From Chryseobacterium sp. SORGH_AS_0447 (lineage in GTDB: Bacteria; Bacteroidota; Bacteroidia; Flavobacteriales; Weeksellaceae), in assembly GCF_030818695.1 (NCBI RefSeq), contig NZ_JAUTAR010000001.1:682001-746000 (forward strand): a DNA stretch of 64,000 nucleotides, written 5' to 3'. Below are positions 9,419 to 18,377 of the stretch, in pieces. Every line of letters begins with the position of its first letter. Within the stretch, counting starts at the first letter, position 1. The position numbers and the translations under genes were made by a program. The notes under the pieces were generated by a model, which did not search any database, was not told where the DNA came from, and saw only the letters and a list, made by a program, of their open reading frames with translations.

Positions 9419-9426
9419 TATATTTG
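9419..9426 (+). promoter_or_regulatory. -7 promoter element of the glycosyltransferase-flippase unit
   Basis: TATATTTG is a perfect TAnnTTTG. Transcription from here would start at about 9431, downstream of the first possible ATG in that frame, which decides in favour of the ATG at 9470. Confidence 0.55.
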
Positions 9427-9469
9427 CAGAAATTTCTTTAAAGATTTAAATAAACGATTCCCAATACTG

Positions 9470-10600
9470 ATGTCCAGAATACTTTTTTTAACCACCGCTC
9501 ACCGACATGATGATGACAGGATCCTTTATCATCAGGCAAAGGCGTTGAAAAGTAAAGGGCATGAGGTTAAAATCTGCAGTCTCTCTTCAGAATTTCAGGG
9601 AATGGCTGAGGGAATTGAAATTGAATCCTATGCGGTGCTTGAGAAAAGCACGGAAGAAAAAACAAATGTTTTAGAGAGAGCAATTCAGGATTTCCGACCG
9701 GATTGCATCATCTGTTCAGAACCGCTCGCGGTGATCGCAGCAAAGAAGTTTAAGAAACGGAATAAAGTCAGTATTATTTACGATATTACCGAATGGTATC
9801 CTTCGATGAGAATGATCGAGCCATATTCTTTTCCGTTAAATATTTTGCATGCATTTAAATTTATTCTGATCCAGCTGTATGCCGGCTTGATCAGTACACA
9901 TTATATTTTCGGCGAGGATACGAAAAAGTTTCCGCTGGCTTATTTTTTCCCGTTTAAAAATAAGATCGTCCTGCCTTATTACCCGGATGATATTTATATT
10001 CACCCAAATATTAAAAAACTTAAGCATAATACGATTACCCTTTGCTACACCGGGCAATTTTCAGAAGAAAAAGGGATCGGTAATTTTTTTGCTGCGGCAG
10101 ACTGTTTAAGGAAAAAGCAGCCAGGCTTGGAAATTCGTATTTTACTGATCGGAGGGGCAAGAAAAGAAAAAGACGAAAAGTATTTTGCAGGACAGCTGGA
10201 AAAATACCGGTTTGAACATTTAACGATAGGAAAATCGGCCTCTTTTGAAACCTTTACGGAAGCTTATGCAGAAGCAGATATTTGTTTTGACCTAAGGGCT
10301 ATGAATTATGAAAATCATCACTGCTTACCGATTAAATTATTCTATTACGCCGCTTCCGGAAAACCGGTCATTTATACCGATCTTAAAGCCATCAGGCAGC
10401 ATATAAATGTTTCTGAATTCGGATTTCTTGTGGATCCTGGGGATTCCGAAGTTATTGCAGACCACATTTTAAAATATCTCGGGGATCCTGAATTGTATTC
10501 GAAACATGCAGGAAATGCACGGGCTGCCTATGAAAAGAAATACAATTGGTCAGCCATCAGCACTATTTTTACAGACTTCATCGCAAAATCAATAAAGTAA
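9470..10600 (+). CDS. Glycosyltransferase, GT-B fold (GT4-like)
   Basis: Transfers a sugar from an activated donor, probably in surface polysaccharide or glycolipid synthesis. The frame is open from 9389, but ATG 9470 (MSRILFLTTAHRHDDDRILYH) lies downstream of the promoter and begins at the first beta strand of a GT-B N-terminal domain, so I use it (376 residues). The C-terminal half has the GT4 features: TLCYTGQFSEEKGIGNFFAA, IRILLIGGARKEKDEKYF and the donor-site region LPIKLFYYAASGKPVIYTD, where a Glu usually seen in the EX7E motif appears shifted or absent. One base separates it from the flippase gene, so the two are surely co-transcribed. The sugar is unknown. Confidence 0.85.
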   Translation: MSRILFLTTAHRHDDDRILYHQAKALKSKGHEVKICSLSSEFQGMAEGIEIESYAVLEKSTEEKTNVLERAIQDFRPDCIICSEPLAVIAAKKFKKRNKVSIIYDITEWYPSMRMIEPYSFPLNILHAFKFILIQLYAGLISTHYIFGEDTKKFPLAYFFPFKNKIVLPYYPDDIYIHPNIKKLKHNTITLCYTGQFSEEKGIGNFFAAADCLRKKQPGLEIRILLIGGARKEKDEKYFAGQLEKYRFEHLTIGKSASFETFTEAYAEADICFDLRAMNYENHHCLPIKLFYYAASGKPVIYTDLKAIRQHINVSEFGFLVDPGDSEVIADHILKYLGDPELYSKHAGNARAAYEKKYNWSAISTIFTDFIAKSIK

Positions 10601-10601
10601 G

Positions 10602-11858
10602 ATGAAGCAAAGCACCGTTCTGAAAACTTTTTTCTCACGATTTTTAATTCTGATATTAAATTTCGGACTGGTTATTTATTCTACGAACATGTGGGGAAGT
10701 GCGGGTAAGGGAACGATTTCACTAATGATTGCGGATCTTACCATGATCAGTTTCTTTGCAAATGTTTTCGTGGGAAGCAGTATGAGCTACTTCGCAAAAA
10801 GATTCCGGACGGAGGAAATCTTACCGTTTGCCTACTTGTGGTCGGTTATCGTAGGAATTATTATCCCGGTTATCTTCAGTTTTAATCATGCTATCGAATA
10901 TTCAAACTACCTGATTGCGTTATCGGTACTTTCATCTCTTCTGGCAGCCAATGTGAATCTGTTTGTCGGCCTGCAGAATATCAGGATGTTTAATTTGTAC
11001 ACTGTTTTGCAGCAGGTGCTCCATATTGTTTTCATCGTCATTATTGTCTACGGGATCAGCATTACTTCCGTCACCGCCTATTTTATGGCCCAGATCAGTT
11101 GCTTCGGGATTTTATTCCTAGTCAGCACATTTCAGGTTATGAAACAGTGTACTTTTAGAAATATTTCTCTTTCTCGCACAATAGGCTACCGACTTTTTGA
11201 TTATGGATGGAAAACGCAGATAAGTGCTTTTCTCCAGTTCTTAAGCTACCGTTTATCCTTTTATTTACTGGAATTTTTTAAGGGAATTACCAGCGTCGGT
11301 ATCTTTTCAGTGGGAATTGCCTTTTCAGAAGCGATCTGGACCGTTAGCCGCAGTCTTTCCGTGGTTCTGTACTCAGATGTAGTTAACAATAAAGATTCTA
11401 ACGAAGCTATCGAAAAGACCAAAGTAGCCTTAAGGGTAAGTTTTTTAATCACTTTACTATTTATCCTCGGGATGCTCATCATTCCGGCGGCGGTGTATTC
11501 ATGGATTTTCGGAAAAGATTTCAGCCATACCAAAGAAATCGTGCTCCTTCTGTCTCCGGGTATTCTGGCCATTGCCGTAAGCAATATCATCGGATATTAT
11601 TTTGCGGGAATTAACAAGCTCAGGATTCTGAATGTGAAATCTTTAGTTGGTCTTGTTTTTACGATTGTTGCTTCATTCTACGTGATTCCGCGATGGGGAA
11701 TTGCCGGGGCTTGCGTAACGACTTCCATTTCCTATTGCCTTTCATCAGGAATTTTATTCTGGCGGTTTTACCGGATCACAGAGTTTAGGGCGCGGGATTT
11801 TATCCTTTCCAAAGCTGAAGTGAATTTACTTTTAAATAAAGCTTTAAAGAAAAAATAA
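10602..11858 (+). CDS. Oligosaccharide flippase, Wzx/MOP family
   Basis: A 418-residue integral membrane protein with about 12 hydrophobic segments, no signal peptide and a start of MKQSTVLKTFFSRFLILILNFGLVIYSTN, typical of polysaccharide exporters of the MOP superfamily. It probably flips a lipid-linked oligosaccharide across the inner membrane. It begins one base after the glycosyltransferase stop codon. No polymerase or ligase gene is adjacent, so the glycan unit here is partial or acts with loci elsewhere. The family assignment rests on topology and local motifs (IISFFANVFVGSSMSYFAKR). Confidence 0.82.
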   Translation: MKQSTVLKTFFSRFLILILNFGLVIYSTNMWGSAGKGTISLMIADLTMISFFANVFVGSSMSYFAKRFRTEEILPFAYLWSVIVGIIIPVIFSFNHAIEYSNYLIALSVLSSLLAANVNLFVGLQNIRMFNLYTVLQQVLHIVFIVIIVYGISITSVTAYFMAQISCFGILFLVSTFQVMKQCTFRNISLSRTIGYRLFDYGWKTQISAFLQFLSYRLSFYLLEFFKGITSVGIFSVGIAFSEAIWTVSRSLSVVLYSDVVNNKDSNEAIEKTKVALRVSFLITLLFILGMLIIPAAVYSWIFGKDFSHTKEIVLLLSPGILAIAVSNIIGYYFAGINKLRILNVKSLVGLVFTIVASFYVIPRWGIAGACVTTSISYCLSSGILFWRFYRITEFRARDFILSKAEVNLLLNKALKKK

Positions 11859-11882
11859 GAGGACGGAATAAAAATAAGTTTT

Positions 11883-11890
11883 TATCTTTG
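11883..11890 (+). promoter_or_regulatory. -7 promoter element abutting the 11897 start
   Basis: TATCTTTG fits TAnnTTTG and ends 6 nt before the ATG at 11897. The transcript would be leaderless or nearly so. Confidence 0.5.
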
Positions 11891-11896
11891 TTGGAA

Positions 11897-12400
11897 ATGA
11901 GGAATATTGTTTTCGGAATTCTGGTGGTATTTTTAGCTGTTCTGAGCTGCAGGACGGGAGATGATGATTTGCAGCAGATTGATCAGATTTTAAATATTTA
12001 CATGAAAAACGGTGCCGGGCGGGATCTGCTTCATCAGAAAAAAGATCAGAGCTATTTTACCTATTCGATGAATGACGTGAACGGAGTCGCAGATATTGCG
12101 CCGGTCAGCAGTTCCTTACGGGCTACTGCAGATTCCACACTTTTTATTGAATACATTGCCGGAGCAAGAAGAATTGGATTAGATACTTTGGATCCTAATA
12201 ATAAGACCTATCACTCCGTAATTACCGTTTCTTTAATTAAAAGGCTTAATAACACGATCCTTGATACAATTAATGACAAGTTGGAGATACAGTATCGCAT
12301 GACGCCATCCGTTTTTGAGGTCTCGAAAGTCTATTACAATGATACTCTGAGGTTCACAAAAACACCGGGTTCCTCCAACGTGGTGACCATCGTAAAATAA
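11897..12400 (+). CDS. Hypothetical lipoprotein
   Basis: The ATG at 11897 gives MRNIVFGILVVFLAVLSCRTGDDD, a short SPase II signal with lipobox LSC at about residues 16-18 followed by acidic residues. The mature part (~150 residues) is soluble, with no motif I recognise; the middle has FIEYIAGARRIGLDTLDPN. Genes of this kind near peptidyl-prolyl isomerases exist in flavobacteria, but nothing in this sequence shows such a function. The frame can be extended to a TTG at 11888, but that codon lies inside the -7 element and is unlikely. It is probably monocistronic. Confidence 0.75.
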   Translation: MRNIVFGILVVFLAVLSCRTGDDDLQQIDQILNIYMKNGAGRDLLHQKKDQSYFTYSMNDVNGVADIAPVSSSLRATADSTLFIEYIAGARRIGLDTLDPNNKTYHSVITVSLIKRLNNTILDTINDKLEIQYRMTPSVFEVSKVYYNDTLRFTKTPGSSNVVTIVK

Positions 12401-12406
12401 ATTTTA

Positions 12407-12414
12407 TACATTTG
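12407..12414 (+). promoter_or_regulatory. -7 promoter element of serS
   Basis: TACATTTG fits TAnnTTTG and lies 55 bp before the serS ATG, giving a leader of about 50 nt. No convincing TTTG is seen at -33. Confidence 0.5.
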
Positions 12415-12468
12415 CAAAACTGTTGGCATTCCGATGCTCAGCATTCTAATAACTAACATCTAAATAAA

Positions 12469-13737
12469 ATGTTACAAGTCAATTTTTTGCGCGACAACAA
12501 AGAGCGCGTTTTAGAAGGTCTTCAAAAAAGACAATTCAAGAATCTTGAGTTGGTAGACGAGGCTATTGCTACTGACGAAGAAAGAAAAAAAATTCAGTTT
12601 GAATTGGATTCCCAGCTTTCCGAAATCAATAAAATCTCCAAAGAAATCGGGCTTTTAATGAAAGAAGGAAAGAGAGAGGAAGCGGAATCTGCAAAATCTA
12701 AAACCGCACAGTACAAAGAGTCGACCTCAGAATTGAAGTCTCAGTTGGATGTAAAGGAGAAAGAATTAATCAACATTCTATACCAGCTGCCGAATATTCC
12801 GAACGAGCAGGTTAAAAGCGGTGCTTCTGCAGATGATAATGAGATTATTTATCAGTCTCATGACGTAGAAGGTCTCGGAGAAGGAGCGATCCCACACTGG
12901 GAACTGGCGAAAAAATATAACTTAATCGATTTTGAGCTGGGGGTTAAAATTGCCGGCGCAGGATTCCCTGTTTATCTAGGAAAAGGAGCGAGGTTGCAAA
13001 GAGCGCTGGTTCAGTATTTTTTAGATAAGAATGTTGAAAAAGGGTATACCGAAGTCAATCCGCCACACGTAGTGAATGAAGCTTCAGGATACGGAACAGG
13101 GCAGCTGCCGGATAAGGAAGGGCAGATGTACTACATCCAGGCAGATGATTTATACCTGATCCCTACGGCGGAAGTTCCGGTAACGAATCTTTACCGTGAT
13201 GTTTTGCTGGACGAAAAGGATTTACCGATAAAAAATACGGCTTTCTCTCAGTGCTACAGAAGAGAAGCGGGAAGCTACGGAGCTCATGTAAGAGGTCTGA
13301 ACCGTCTTCACCAGTTTGAAAAAGTAGAAATCGTAAGAATCGAAAAGCCTGAAAATTCTTATGCGGTGCTGGAAGAAATGGTAGAACACATTAAGGAAAT
13401 CCTAAGCGATCTTGAATTACCATACCGGGTATTAAGGCTTTGCGGCGGCGATACCGGTTTCGCCTCTGCCATGACGTATGATTTCGAAGTATGGAGCGCT
13501 GCGCAGGAAAAATGGCTGGAAGTAAGCTCCGTATCCAATTTTGAGACTTTCCAGGCTAACCGATTGAAATGCCGTTATAAAGCAGACGGAAAATCCCAGC
13601 TGGTCCACACCCTGAACGGTTCTGCAATGGCCTTACCGAGAATCATGGCCGCCCTTCTGGAGAACAATCAGACGGAGGAAGGTATAAAGCTTCCGAAGAA
13701 GATTGCTGAATATGCGAGATTTGATGTGATCAACTAA
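12469..13737 (+). CDS. serS: Seryl-tRNA synthetase
   Basis: Charges tRNA-Ser and tRNA-Sec with serine in the cytoplasm. The 422-residue length is normal. The N-terminal ~110 residues form the antiparallel coiled-coil arm (MLQVNFLRDNKERVLEGL, EINKISKEIGLLMKEGKREEAE) that grips the long variable arm of the tRNA. Class II catalytic motifs follow: motif 2 FSQCYRREAGSYG near 260 and motif 3 NGSAMALPRIMAALLENNQ near the C-terminus. The TAEVPVTNL serine-site segment is intact. It is a single-gene unit with its own promoter and terminator. Confidence 0.97.
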   Translation: MLQVNFLRDNKERVLEGLQKRQFKNLELVDEAIATDEERKKIQFELDSQLSEINKISKEIGLLMKEGKREEAESAKSKTAQYKESTSELKSQLDVKEKELINILYQLPNIPNEQVKSGASADDNEIIYQSHDVEGLGEGAIPHWELAKKYNLIDFELGVKIAGAGFPVYLGKGARLQRALVQYFLDKNVEKGYTEVNPPHVVNEASGYGTGQLPDKEGQMYYIQADDLYLIPTAEVPVTNLYRDVLLDEKDLPIKNTAFSQCYRREAGSYGAHVRGLNRLHQFEKVEIVRIEKPENSYAVLEEMVEHIKEILSDLELPYRVLRLCGGDTGFASAMTYDFEVWSAAQEKWLEVSSVSNFETFQANRLKCRYKADGKSQLVHTLNGSAMALPRIMAALLENNQTEEGIKLPKKIAEYARFDVIN

Positions 13738-13742
13738 TTATA

Positions 13743-13770
13743 AAAGTGCCCTTGTTAAGAGGGCATTTTT
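13743..13770 (+). terminator. Rho-independent terminator of serS
   Basis: AAAGTGCCCT / AGGGCATTTT stem with a short loop and T run, starting 6 bp after the serS stop codon. Confidence 0.85.
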
Positions 13771-13801
13771 CATTTCCAAATTATTAACCAATAAAAACAT
13801 T

Positions 13802-14512
13802 ATGAAGAAAATTTTTAATCTTATTGTATTACTGTGTGTAATTTTCTCTATGTCATTGAATGCTGCCGAAAAAGAAAAACGGATTGAGAAAGCAAAAATT
13901 ATAGAGATTGCCGGGCTTGTTGTAGATGCCGGAAACTTAGATGCTTTGGAAAACGCAAAACTCTATGATGAAAAAGGATTATTAATTGCGACAACCGATT
14001 CCAAAGGATACTTTACCGGTAAAGTAAACTATTCGAGGAACGGAGCCGTCCGTTTTAAAATTAAAGTGGAAAAAGCAGGATACAAATCCTTTATTCAGAC
14101 AGAGAACTGGGGAGATGTAGGAAATCATTTCCGCAGTACTTATTATTTCGGAATCACACAAAAAAACAGCAGAGCAGCAAATGCTTTTTCTGAGATGACC
14201 TCTACTAAAGATGCTTCATTTGATTCGGTATTATCAGGATTCAGTGCAATAAAAGAAAAAGTAGATTTTAAAAATAAGCTCGAAGCAGCAAAAAATAATA
14301 ATCAAAAAGTATTTTTTGAGATCGGCTCTGAATATTATCTGATCAACAACGGCGGATGGCTGAAAATTTTATCACCGGAAGAGCTTATTTCTATTGATAA
14401 AAACCGAATTGTAAAAGCTTCAGAAATAAATTCCCTTATCAAAAGAAAGCAGATTAAGGGGATGAGCCCTTCTGAATCGAAGGAGTATTCTTATGAAATT
14501 TATACCAAGTAA
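13802..14512 (+). CDS. Exported protein with carboxypeptidase-regulatory-like fold
   Basis: A 236-residue protein with a clear Sec signal (MKKIFNLIVLLCVIFSMSLNAAE). The next ~85 residues read as a CarboxypepD_reg-like beta sandwich: GLVVDAGNLDALENAKLYDEKG, IATTDSKGYFTGKV and FKIKVEKAGYKSF. This fold usually serves as a binding or spacer module in Bacteroidota surface proteins. The remaining ~120 residues are not recognised and contain no membrane helix. The neighbours give no clue to function. The 151 bp that follow hold no feature I can support. Confidence 0.65.
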   Translation: MKKIFNLIVLLCVIFSMSLNAAEKEKRIEKAKIIEIAGLVVDAGNLDALENAKLYDEKGLLIATTDSKGYFTGKVNYSRNGAVRFKIKVEKAGYKSFIQTENWGDVGNHFRSTYYFGITQKNSRAANAFSEMTSTKDASFDSVLSGFSAIKEKVDFKNKLEAAKNNNQKVFFEIGSEYYLINNGGWLKILSPEELISIDKNRIVKASEINSLIKRKQIKGMSPSESKEYSYEIYTK

Positions 14513-14663
14513 GATTTGTAAAATTTGAAAGAATTTTAAGCTGCCTTTTTGACAGAAAGAATTTTTTTTTAAATTAAATATTAATAACTGTTCATCAACA
14601 AAACGAACTGTCATCTTGATTTAAATGACAGCGATAATTAATTATACAGTTTGATCTTATACT

Positions 14664-16934
14664 ATGAAAACCCAGATTAATTTTTTATTAATGAAAATAA
14701 CACTATTAGTTTTAGTATTATTTTCATTAAATTTTCATTCACAAAATTATTATTTTAAATTTCCTGGGAATATAGAGGACCGTTCTTTTGATGATAATAT
14801 CAAAAGGCTAAATGATGACATCCTAAGAACCTATAAAAACAGTGATAAGATTAAATTTAATGATAATATATTTCGGCTTTATATACTAAGTGGAAATTAT
14901 AAAAAAGGACTATTTTATCTAAATGAATTAAAAAAATTTCCTAAATACAAAGGTTTAGACTATCGAGAGATCATAGGAATTCAGTTTGAACTATATGCAT
15001 TATCTAGGTTAAGTTCTGAAAATAAGCCTTATCGAGATAAATTTGAAAATATATTTAATGGAAAAATAGACTCCATATCAGATAAGTCTAAAATTTATTT
15101 AGGCGATTTTTTCAGATATACACCAGAAGCATTAAAAAATGACATGCTTAAATTTATAAAGACGGATATTGTAAATGATAGTATTTCAGAGTCCAATGCA
15201 ATAAAACTATGTCGTTATTATATTTCTTATATTATAGCAAAGGAAACCAATCATATTGCACTTCCTTTAATAAAAAAAGTAGATCGGGAAGAATACGCAA
15301 TAAATGATAGTGTCATTATAAGAACAAAAAGTGGAAATGAGATATCATTAGGCTTTTTAAAATATAAAAAAGGAGAATATAAAGTTCCGACAGTACTCAA
15401 CTTTAGTATCTATAATAGAAGAAGGTTGAACAATAATGAAAAGCTCAATTCTTTGAGAGGATATGCAATCGTCAATGCTTATAGCAGGGGAGTTTATTTA
15501 AGTCATGATGAAATTACACCATTTGAATTTGAAATAGAAGATGTAAATGATGTAATTGATTGGATTATAAAACAACCCTGGAGCAATGGGAAAGTTGGAA
15601 TGATTGGAGGAAGCTACGATGGTTTTAGCCAATGGGCTGCTGCAAAAAGTCTTCACCCTGCTTTAAAAACAATAATTCCTTCCGCATCAGTAGGCTTCGG
15701 AATAGATTTTCCAATGTACAATAATTGTTTTAGTCCTTATATGTTACGCTGGCTAAGTTATGTCGATAAGAAAACAGATTACGAAATTTTCAATGATGAA
15801 AAAAAATGGCTTTCTGTGTACAATTCCTATTATAAAAATGGAACTGCATTTAATAAATTAGATAGTATATACGGAAAAACAAATGTTATTTTCCAGAAAT
15901 GGTTAAAGCATCCGTCTTTTGATAAATATTGGCGGTCAAAAATGCCCCATAAAAAGGATTTTGCAAAAATTAATATTCCTGTTTTAACGCTTACGGGTTA
16001 TTATGATGCTGATCAAAGGGGAGCGATGTACTATTATAATGAACATCACAAATACAACAATAATGCAAACCATTATTTAGTAATTGGTCCTTACGGACAT
16101 AGTGGGGTCATATCAGGAATAAACGAAGAATATAATGGTTATAAAATTGATTCTATTGCGAAAATTAACATAGAAGAAATTTCTTTTCAATGGTTTGATT
16201 ATATTTTGAAGGGAAAGAAAAAGCCGGAATTTTTAAAGGATAAAGTAAATTATCAGGTTATGGGCTCTAACGAATGGAAAAGTGCTCCGGAAATTAATAA
16301 AATAAGTAACAGAAAATTAAAATTGTTTTTAAATAAAGCAAAACTGGAAGAAACAGAACCTAAGCTAGGTTATATTTCTCAAACAGTTAATTTTTTAGAG
16401 CGAAAAGATACTTTACAAAGTTTTAATGATGAAAAAATCCTAGATAATAAATTATCTCCGGAATATTTAAAAGACAGACTAATTTTTGAAAGTAATGTTT
16501 TTGAAAAATCTTTTGAAATAAACGGCAGTTTTACAGGGAATTTAAAGTTATCGATTAATAAAAAAGATATGGATGTTATTCTAACAGTTTATGAAAAATT
16601 ATCATCCGGTCAATATCTTAAACTATCACATGAATATTTTGCACGGGCAAGTTATTCAAAAGATAATACTAAAAGAAATTTATTACGGCCTAATGTTGTA
16701 GAAAATATTCCAATAAAAAATACTTTTTTCACCAGTAGAAAAGTAGAAAAAGAAAGTAAACTTATTGTGGTTTTAGGCATTAGAAAAAGCGCAGATGTAC
16801 AAATTAACTACGGTACAGGAAAAGATGTAAGTGAAGAAACTATGGCAGATGCCAAAGAACCTTTGGAAATAAAATGGTATAATGACAGTTACATCGAAAT
16901 TCCTGTAATGCAAACTGATAGGTCTCATTTTTAG
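14664..16934 (+). CDS. CocE/NonD (S15) family alpha/beta hydrolase, exported
   Basis: A secreted or periplasmic serine hydrolase of the X-Pro dipeptidyl-peptidase/cocaine-esterase superfamily, 756 residues. The start may be ATG 14664 or ATG 14691; both precede the signal peptide core LLVLVLFSLNFHS. A ~220-residue N-terminal region without known motifs precedes the catalytic domain, whose triad reads as Ser317 (GGSYDG), Asp448 (GYYDADQRG) and His479 (GPYGHSG). The C-terminal ~200 residues form the S15 jelly-roll (KLFLNKAKLEE onwards). The gene is clearly richer in A+T than its neighbours, with many AAA, AAT and ATA codons, a hint of transfer. Substrate unknown. Confidence 0.85.
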   Translation: MKTQINFLLMKITLLVLVLFSLNFHSQNYYFKFPGNIEDRSFDDNIKRLNDDILRTYKNSDKIKFNDNIFRLYILSGNYKKGLFYLNELKKFPKYKGLDYREIIGIQFELYALSRLSSENKPYRDKFENIFNGKIDSISDKSKIYLGDFFRYTPEALKNDMLKFIKTDIVNDSISESNAIKLCRYYISYIIAKETNHIALPLIKKVDREEYAINDSVIIRTKSGNEISLGFLKYKKGEYKVPTVLNFSIYNRRRLNNNEKLNSLRGYAIVNAYSRGVYLSHDEITPFEFEIEDVNDVIDWIIKQPWSNGKVGMIGGSYDGFSQWAAAKSLHPALKTIIPSASVGFGIDFPMYNNCFSPYMLRWLSYVDKKTDYEIFNDEKKWLSVYNSYYKNGTAFNKLDSIYGKTNVIFQKWLKHPSFDKYWRSKMPHKKDFAKINIPVLTLTGYYDADQRGAMYYYNEHHKYNNNANHYLVIGPYGHSGVISGINEEYNGYKIDSIAKINIEEISFQWFDYILKGKKKPEFLKDKVNYQVMGSNEWKSAPEINKISNRKLKLFLNKAKLEETEPKLGYISQTVNFLERKDTLQSFNDEKILDNKLSPEYLKDRLIFESNVFEKSFEINGSFTGNLKLSINKKDMDVILTVYEKLSSGQYLKLSHEYFARASYSKDNTKRNLLRPNVVENIPIKNTFFTSRKVEKESKLIVVLGIRKSADVQINYGTGKDVSEETMADAKEPLEIKWYNDSYIEIPVMQTDRSHF

Positions 16935-17042
16935 TATTTATTTTTCAAAAAGTTTCCATTTCTCTTTCCTGATGCAAAGATTTTCCGAAGAAAGCAAGAG
17001 CAGGAAATCTCGGGGATTGTGCAATACTGAAATTTATAAAAC

Positions 17043-17069
17043 AAAACCGCCGAAAGTTCCGGCGGTTTT
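17043..17069. terminator. Bidirectional terminator between convergent genes
   Basis: Perfect 10-bp stem AAAACCGCCG / CGGCGGTTTT with a 7-nt loop; A and T runs on both sides allow it to serve the hydrolase on the plus strand and the TauE-like gene on the minus strand. Confidence 0.85.
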
Positions 17070-17099
17070 ATTTATCGTAATTTTGCTAAATTATATTTT

Positions 17100-17867
17100 C
17101 TAATGGCAGTTCACCTTGCTATGCTCATGCGTGCTGTGATCTCCAGGCAGATGGCAGTCTCCTTGATTATCTTTAGAGATCGTCATGGCTTCGGCTCTTG
17201 GTGAAATGTATGGAATGCCCAATTCTAAGCCTCGAACAATAAAAAGTCCGCCCAAAATGATCATCACGATCGGAATGACTTTTAACACTTTTATTCTAAA
17301 GGTCTGACTCATGAGATTTCCGACCAAAACAACGGTAAACATGAACGGAAGGGTTCCCAATCCAAATAAGGCCATATAAGAAGCGCCCTGCCATATTCCT
17401 CCGCTGGCCAGGCTTGCTGTTAAAGCCATATAGACCATTCCGCAAGGTAAAAATCCGTTTAATATACCCGTGGTAAATCTGGAACGGTAATCCGCTTTCT
17501 GCAGCAGTCTTCCGAGATTCGATTTTACTTTAAATAAAAATTTAGAGATAAAAGGAATTTTTGAAGCAAAGTCTTTTCCGCCGAAAGAAAAAAGAGCCAT
17601 CACAATCAAAAGAACACCTACGGCGATAGTTAGATATTTTTGAAAGCCTGCCATTTCAAAACCTTCACCGATAATTCCAAGCAGGGCTCCTAAAAGGGAG
17701 TAAGTGAAAATCCTGCCGAACTGATAGGTGAGATTCTGAAGGTAATAATTCGTTGCCTGCTTTTTTGTTAATCCCATCGACAAAGCAATAGGCCCGCACA
17801 TTCCAATACAGTGGAATCCGGAGGCGAAACCAAGTCCGATGGCCGATACAATAAGTGCTATTTCCAT
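17100..17867 (-). CDS. TauE/SafE (UreH-like) membrane protein of the cbb3 locus
   Basis: A 255-residue membrane protein with six or so helices, labelled sulfite exporter TauE/SafE by family. The first helix ends in the motif FHCIGMCGPIALSMG, the HCxxMCG signature of the UreH/DsbD-like subgroup, which is linked to metal handling or disulfide transfer. The C-terminal tail is unusual: after the last helix it carries His and Cys clusters (GDCHLPGDHSTHEHS, then NCH), suggesting metal binding. It overlaps the 3' end of fixH by 10 bp and closes the cbb3 oxidase cluster, so I infer a role in copper supply or oxidase assembly rather than sulfite export. Confidence 0.8.
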   Translation of the reverse strand: MEIALIVSAIGLGFASGFHCIGMCGPIALSMGLTKKQATNYYLQNLTYQFGRIFTYSLLGALLGIIGEGFEMAGFQKYLTIAVGVLLIVMALFSFGGKDFASKIPFISKFLFKVKSNLGRLLQKADYRSRFTTGILNGFLPCGMVYMALTASLASGGIWQGASYMALFGLGTLPFMFTVVLVGNLMSQTFRIKVLKVIPIVMIILGGLFIVRGLELGIPYISPRAEAMTISKDNQGDCHLPGDHSTHEHSKVNCH

Positions 17868-18310
17868 ATCACATCATAATCCAGTCGGTAGTCGGTCTTG
17901 TCTTTGGTCCAGCTTAAACGTAACGTATAATTTCCCATTTTCAAAACCTGCGCAGGAATGGTAAAAGAATGGTTTTCATCCAGCTGTACTGCTTTATGAA
18001 CGTCGAGATTCTGGTCGTCGGTTCTGTTCAGCACAAATTTTACGGTTGTATTGGAATTATTGTAATCCTGTGGGAAAGTAATTTTAATACCTGCTTTATC
18101 CTGGCTGTATACCGGTTTTTCCTGTAATTCATCGGCTCTTTTCTTCGCATCAATGACGTCCTGGTATTTCAGTTCTTCTTCATAGTAATTGTCCGTTACC
18201 ATTTCAGAATTTTTCTGTCCGTTCGGGAAAAGAAACAGCATGGATAAAATAAATATAATAAATGCTGCCAATGCGATGAATACGCCATGTCCCCAACTAA
18301 AATTTTTCAT
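17858..18310 (-). CDS. ccoH: FixH/CcoH-like cbb3 oxidase assembly protein
   Basis: A 150-residue protein with one N-terminal membrane helix (residues about 8-30, GHGVFIALAAFIIFILSML) and a periplasmic beta-rich domain of the FixH family ending in LRLSWTKDKTDYRLDYDVIWK. FixH/CcoH is needed for maturation or stability of cbb3 oxidase. The segment after the helix, NYYEEELKYQDVIDAKKRA, is typical of Bacteroidota FixH. It lies between ccoG and the TauE-like gene, overlapping the latter by 10 bp. The symbol is by position and family. Confidence 0.85.
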   Translation of the reverse strand: MKNFSWGHGVFIALAAFIIFILSMLFLFPNGQKNSEMVTDNYYEEELKYQDVIDAKKRADELQEKPVYSQDKAGIKITFPQDYNNSNTTVKFVLNRTDDQNLDVHKAVQLDENHSFTIPAQVLKMGNYTLRLSWTKDKTDYRLDYDVIWK

Positions 18311-18335
18311 TGCTCTTTTCTTTATTGCTTATAAA

Positions 18336-18370
18336 AGCCATCACGATTTATGATTAGATCGTGATGGCTT
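18336..18370 (-). terminator. Intercistronic hairpin between ccoG and fixH
   Basis: AGCCATCACGAT / ATCGTGATGGCT is a perfect stem of at least 12 bp with a 10-nt loop. On the minus strand it is followed by TTTTAT. It lies just after ccoG and before fixH, so it may end most transcripts or protect the ccoG mRNA. Confidence 0.65.
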
Positions 18371-18377
18371 CTGATGG

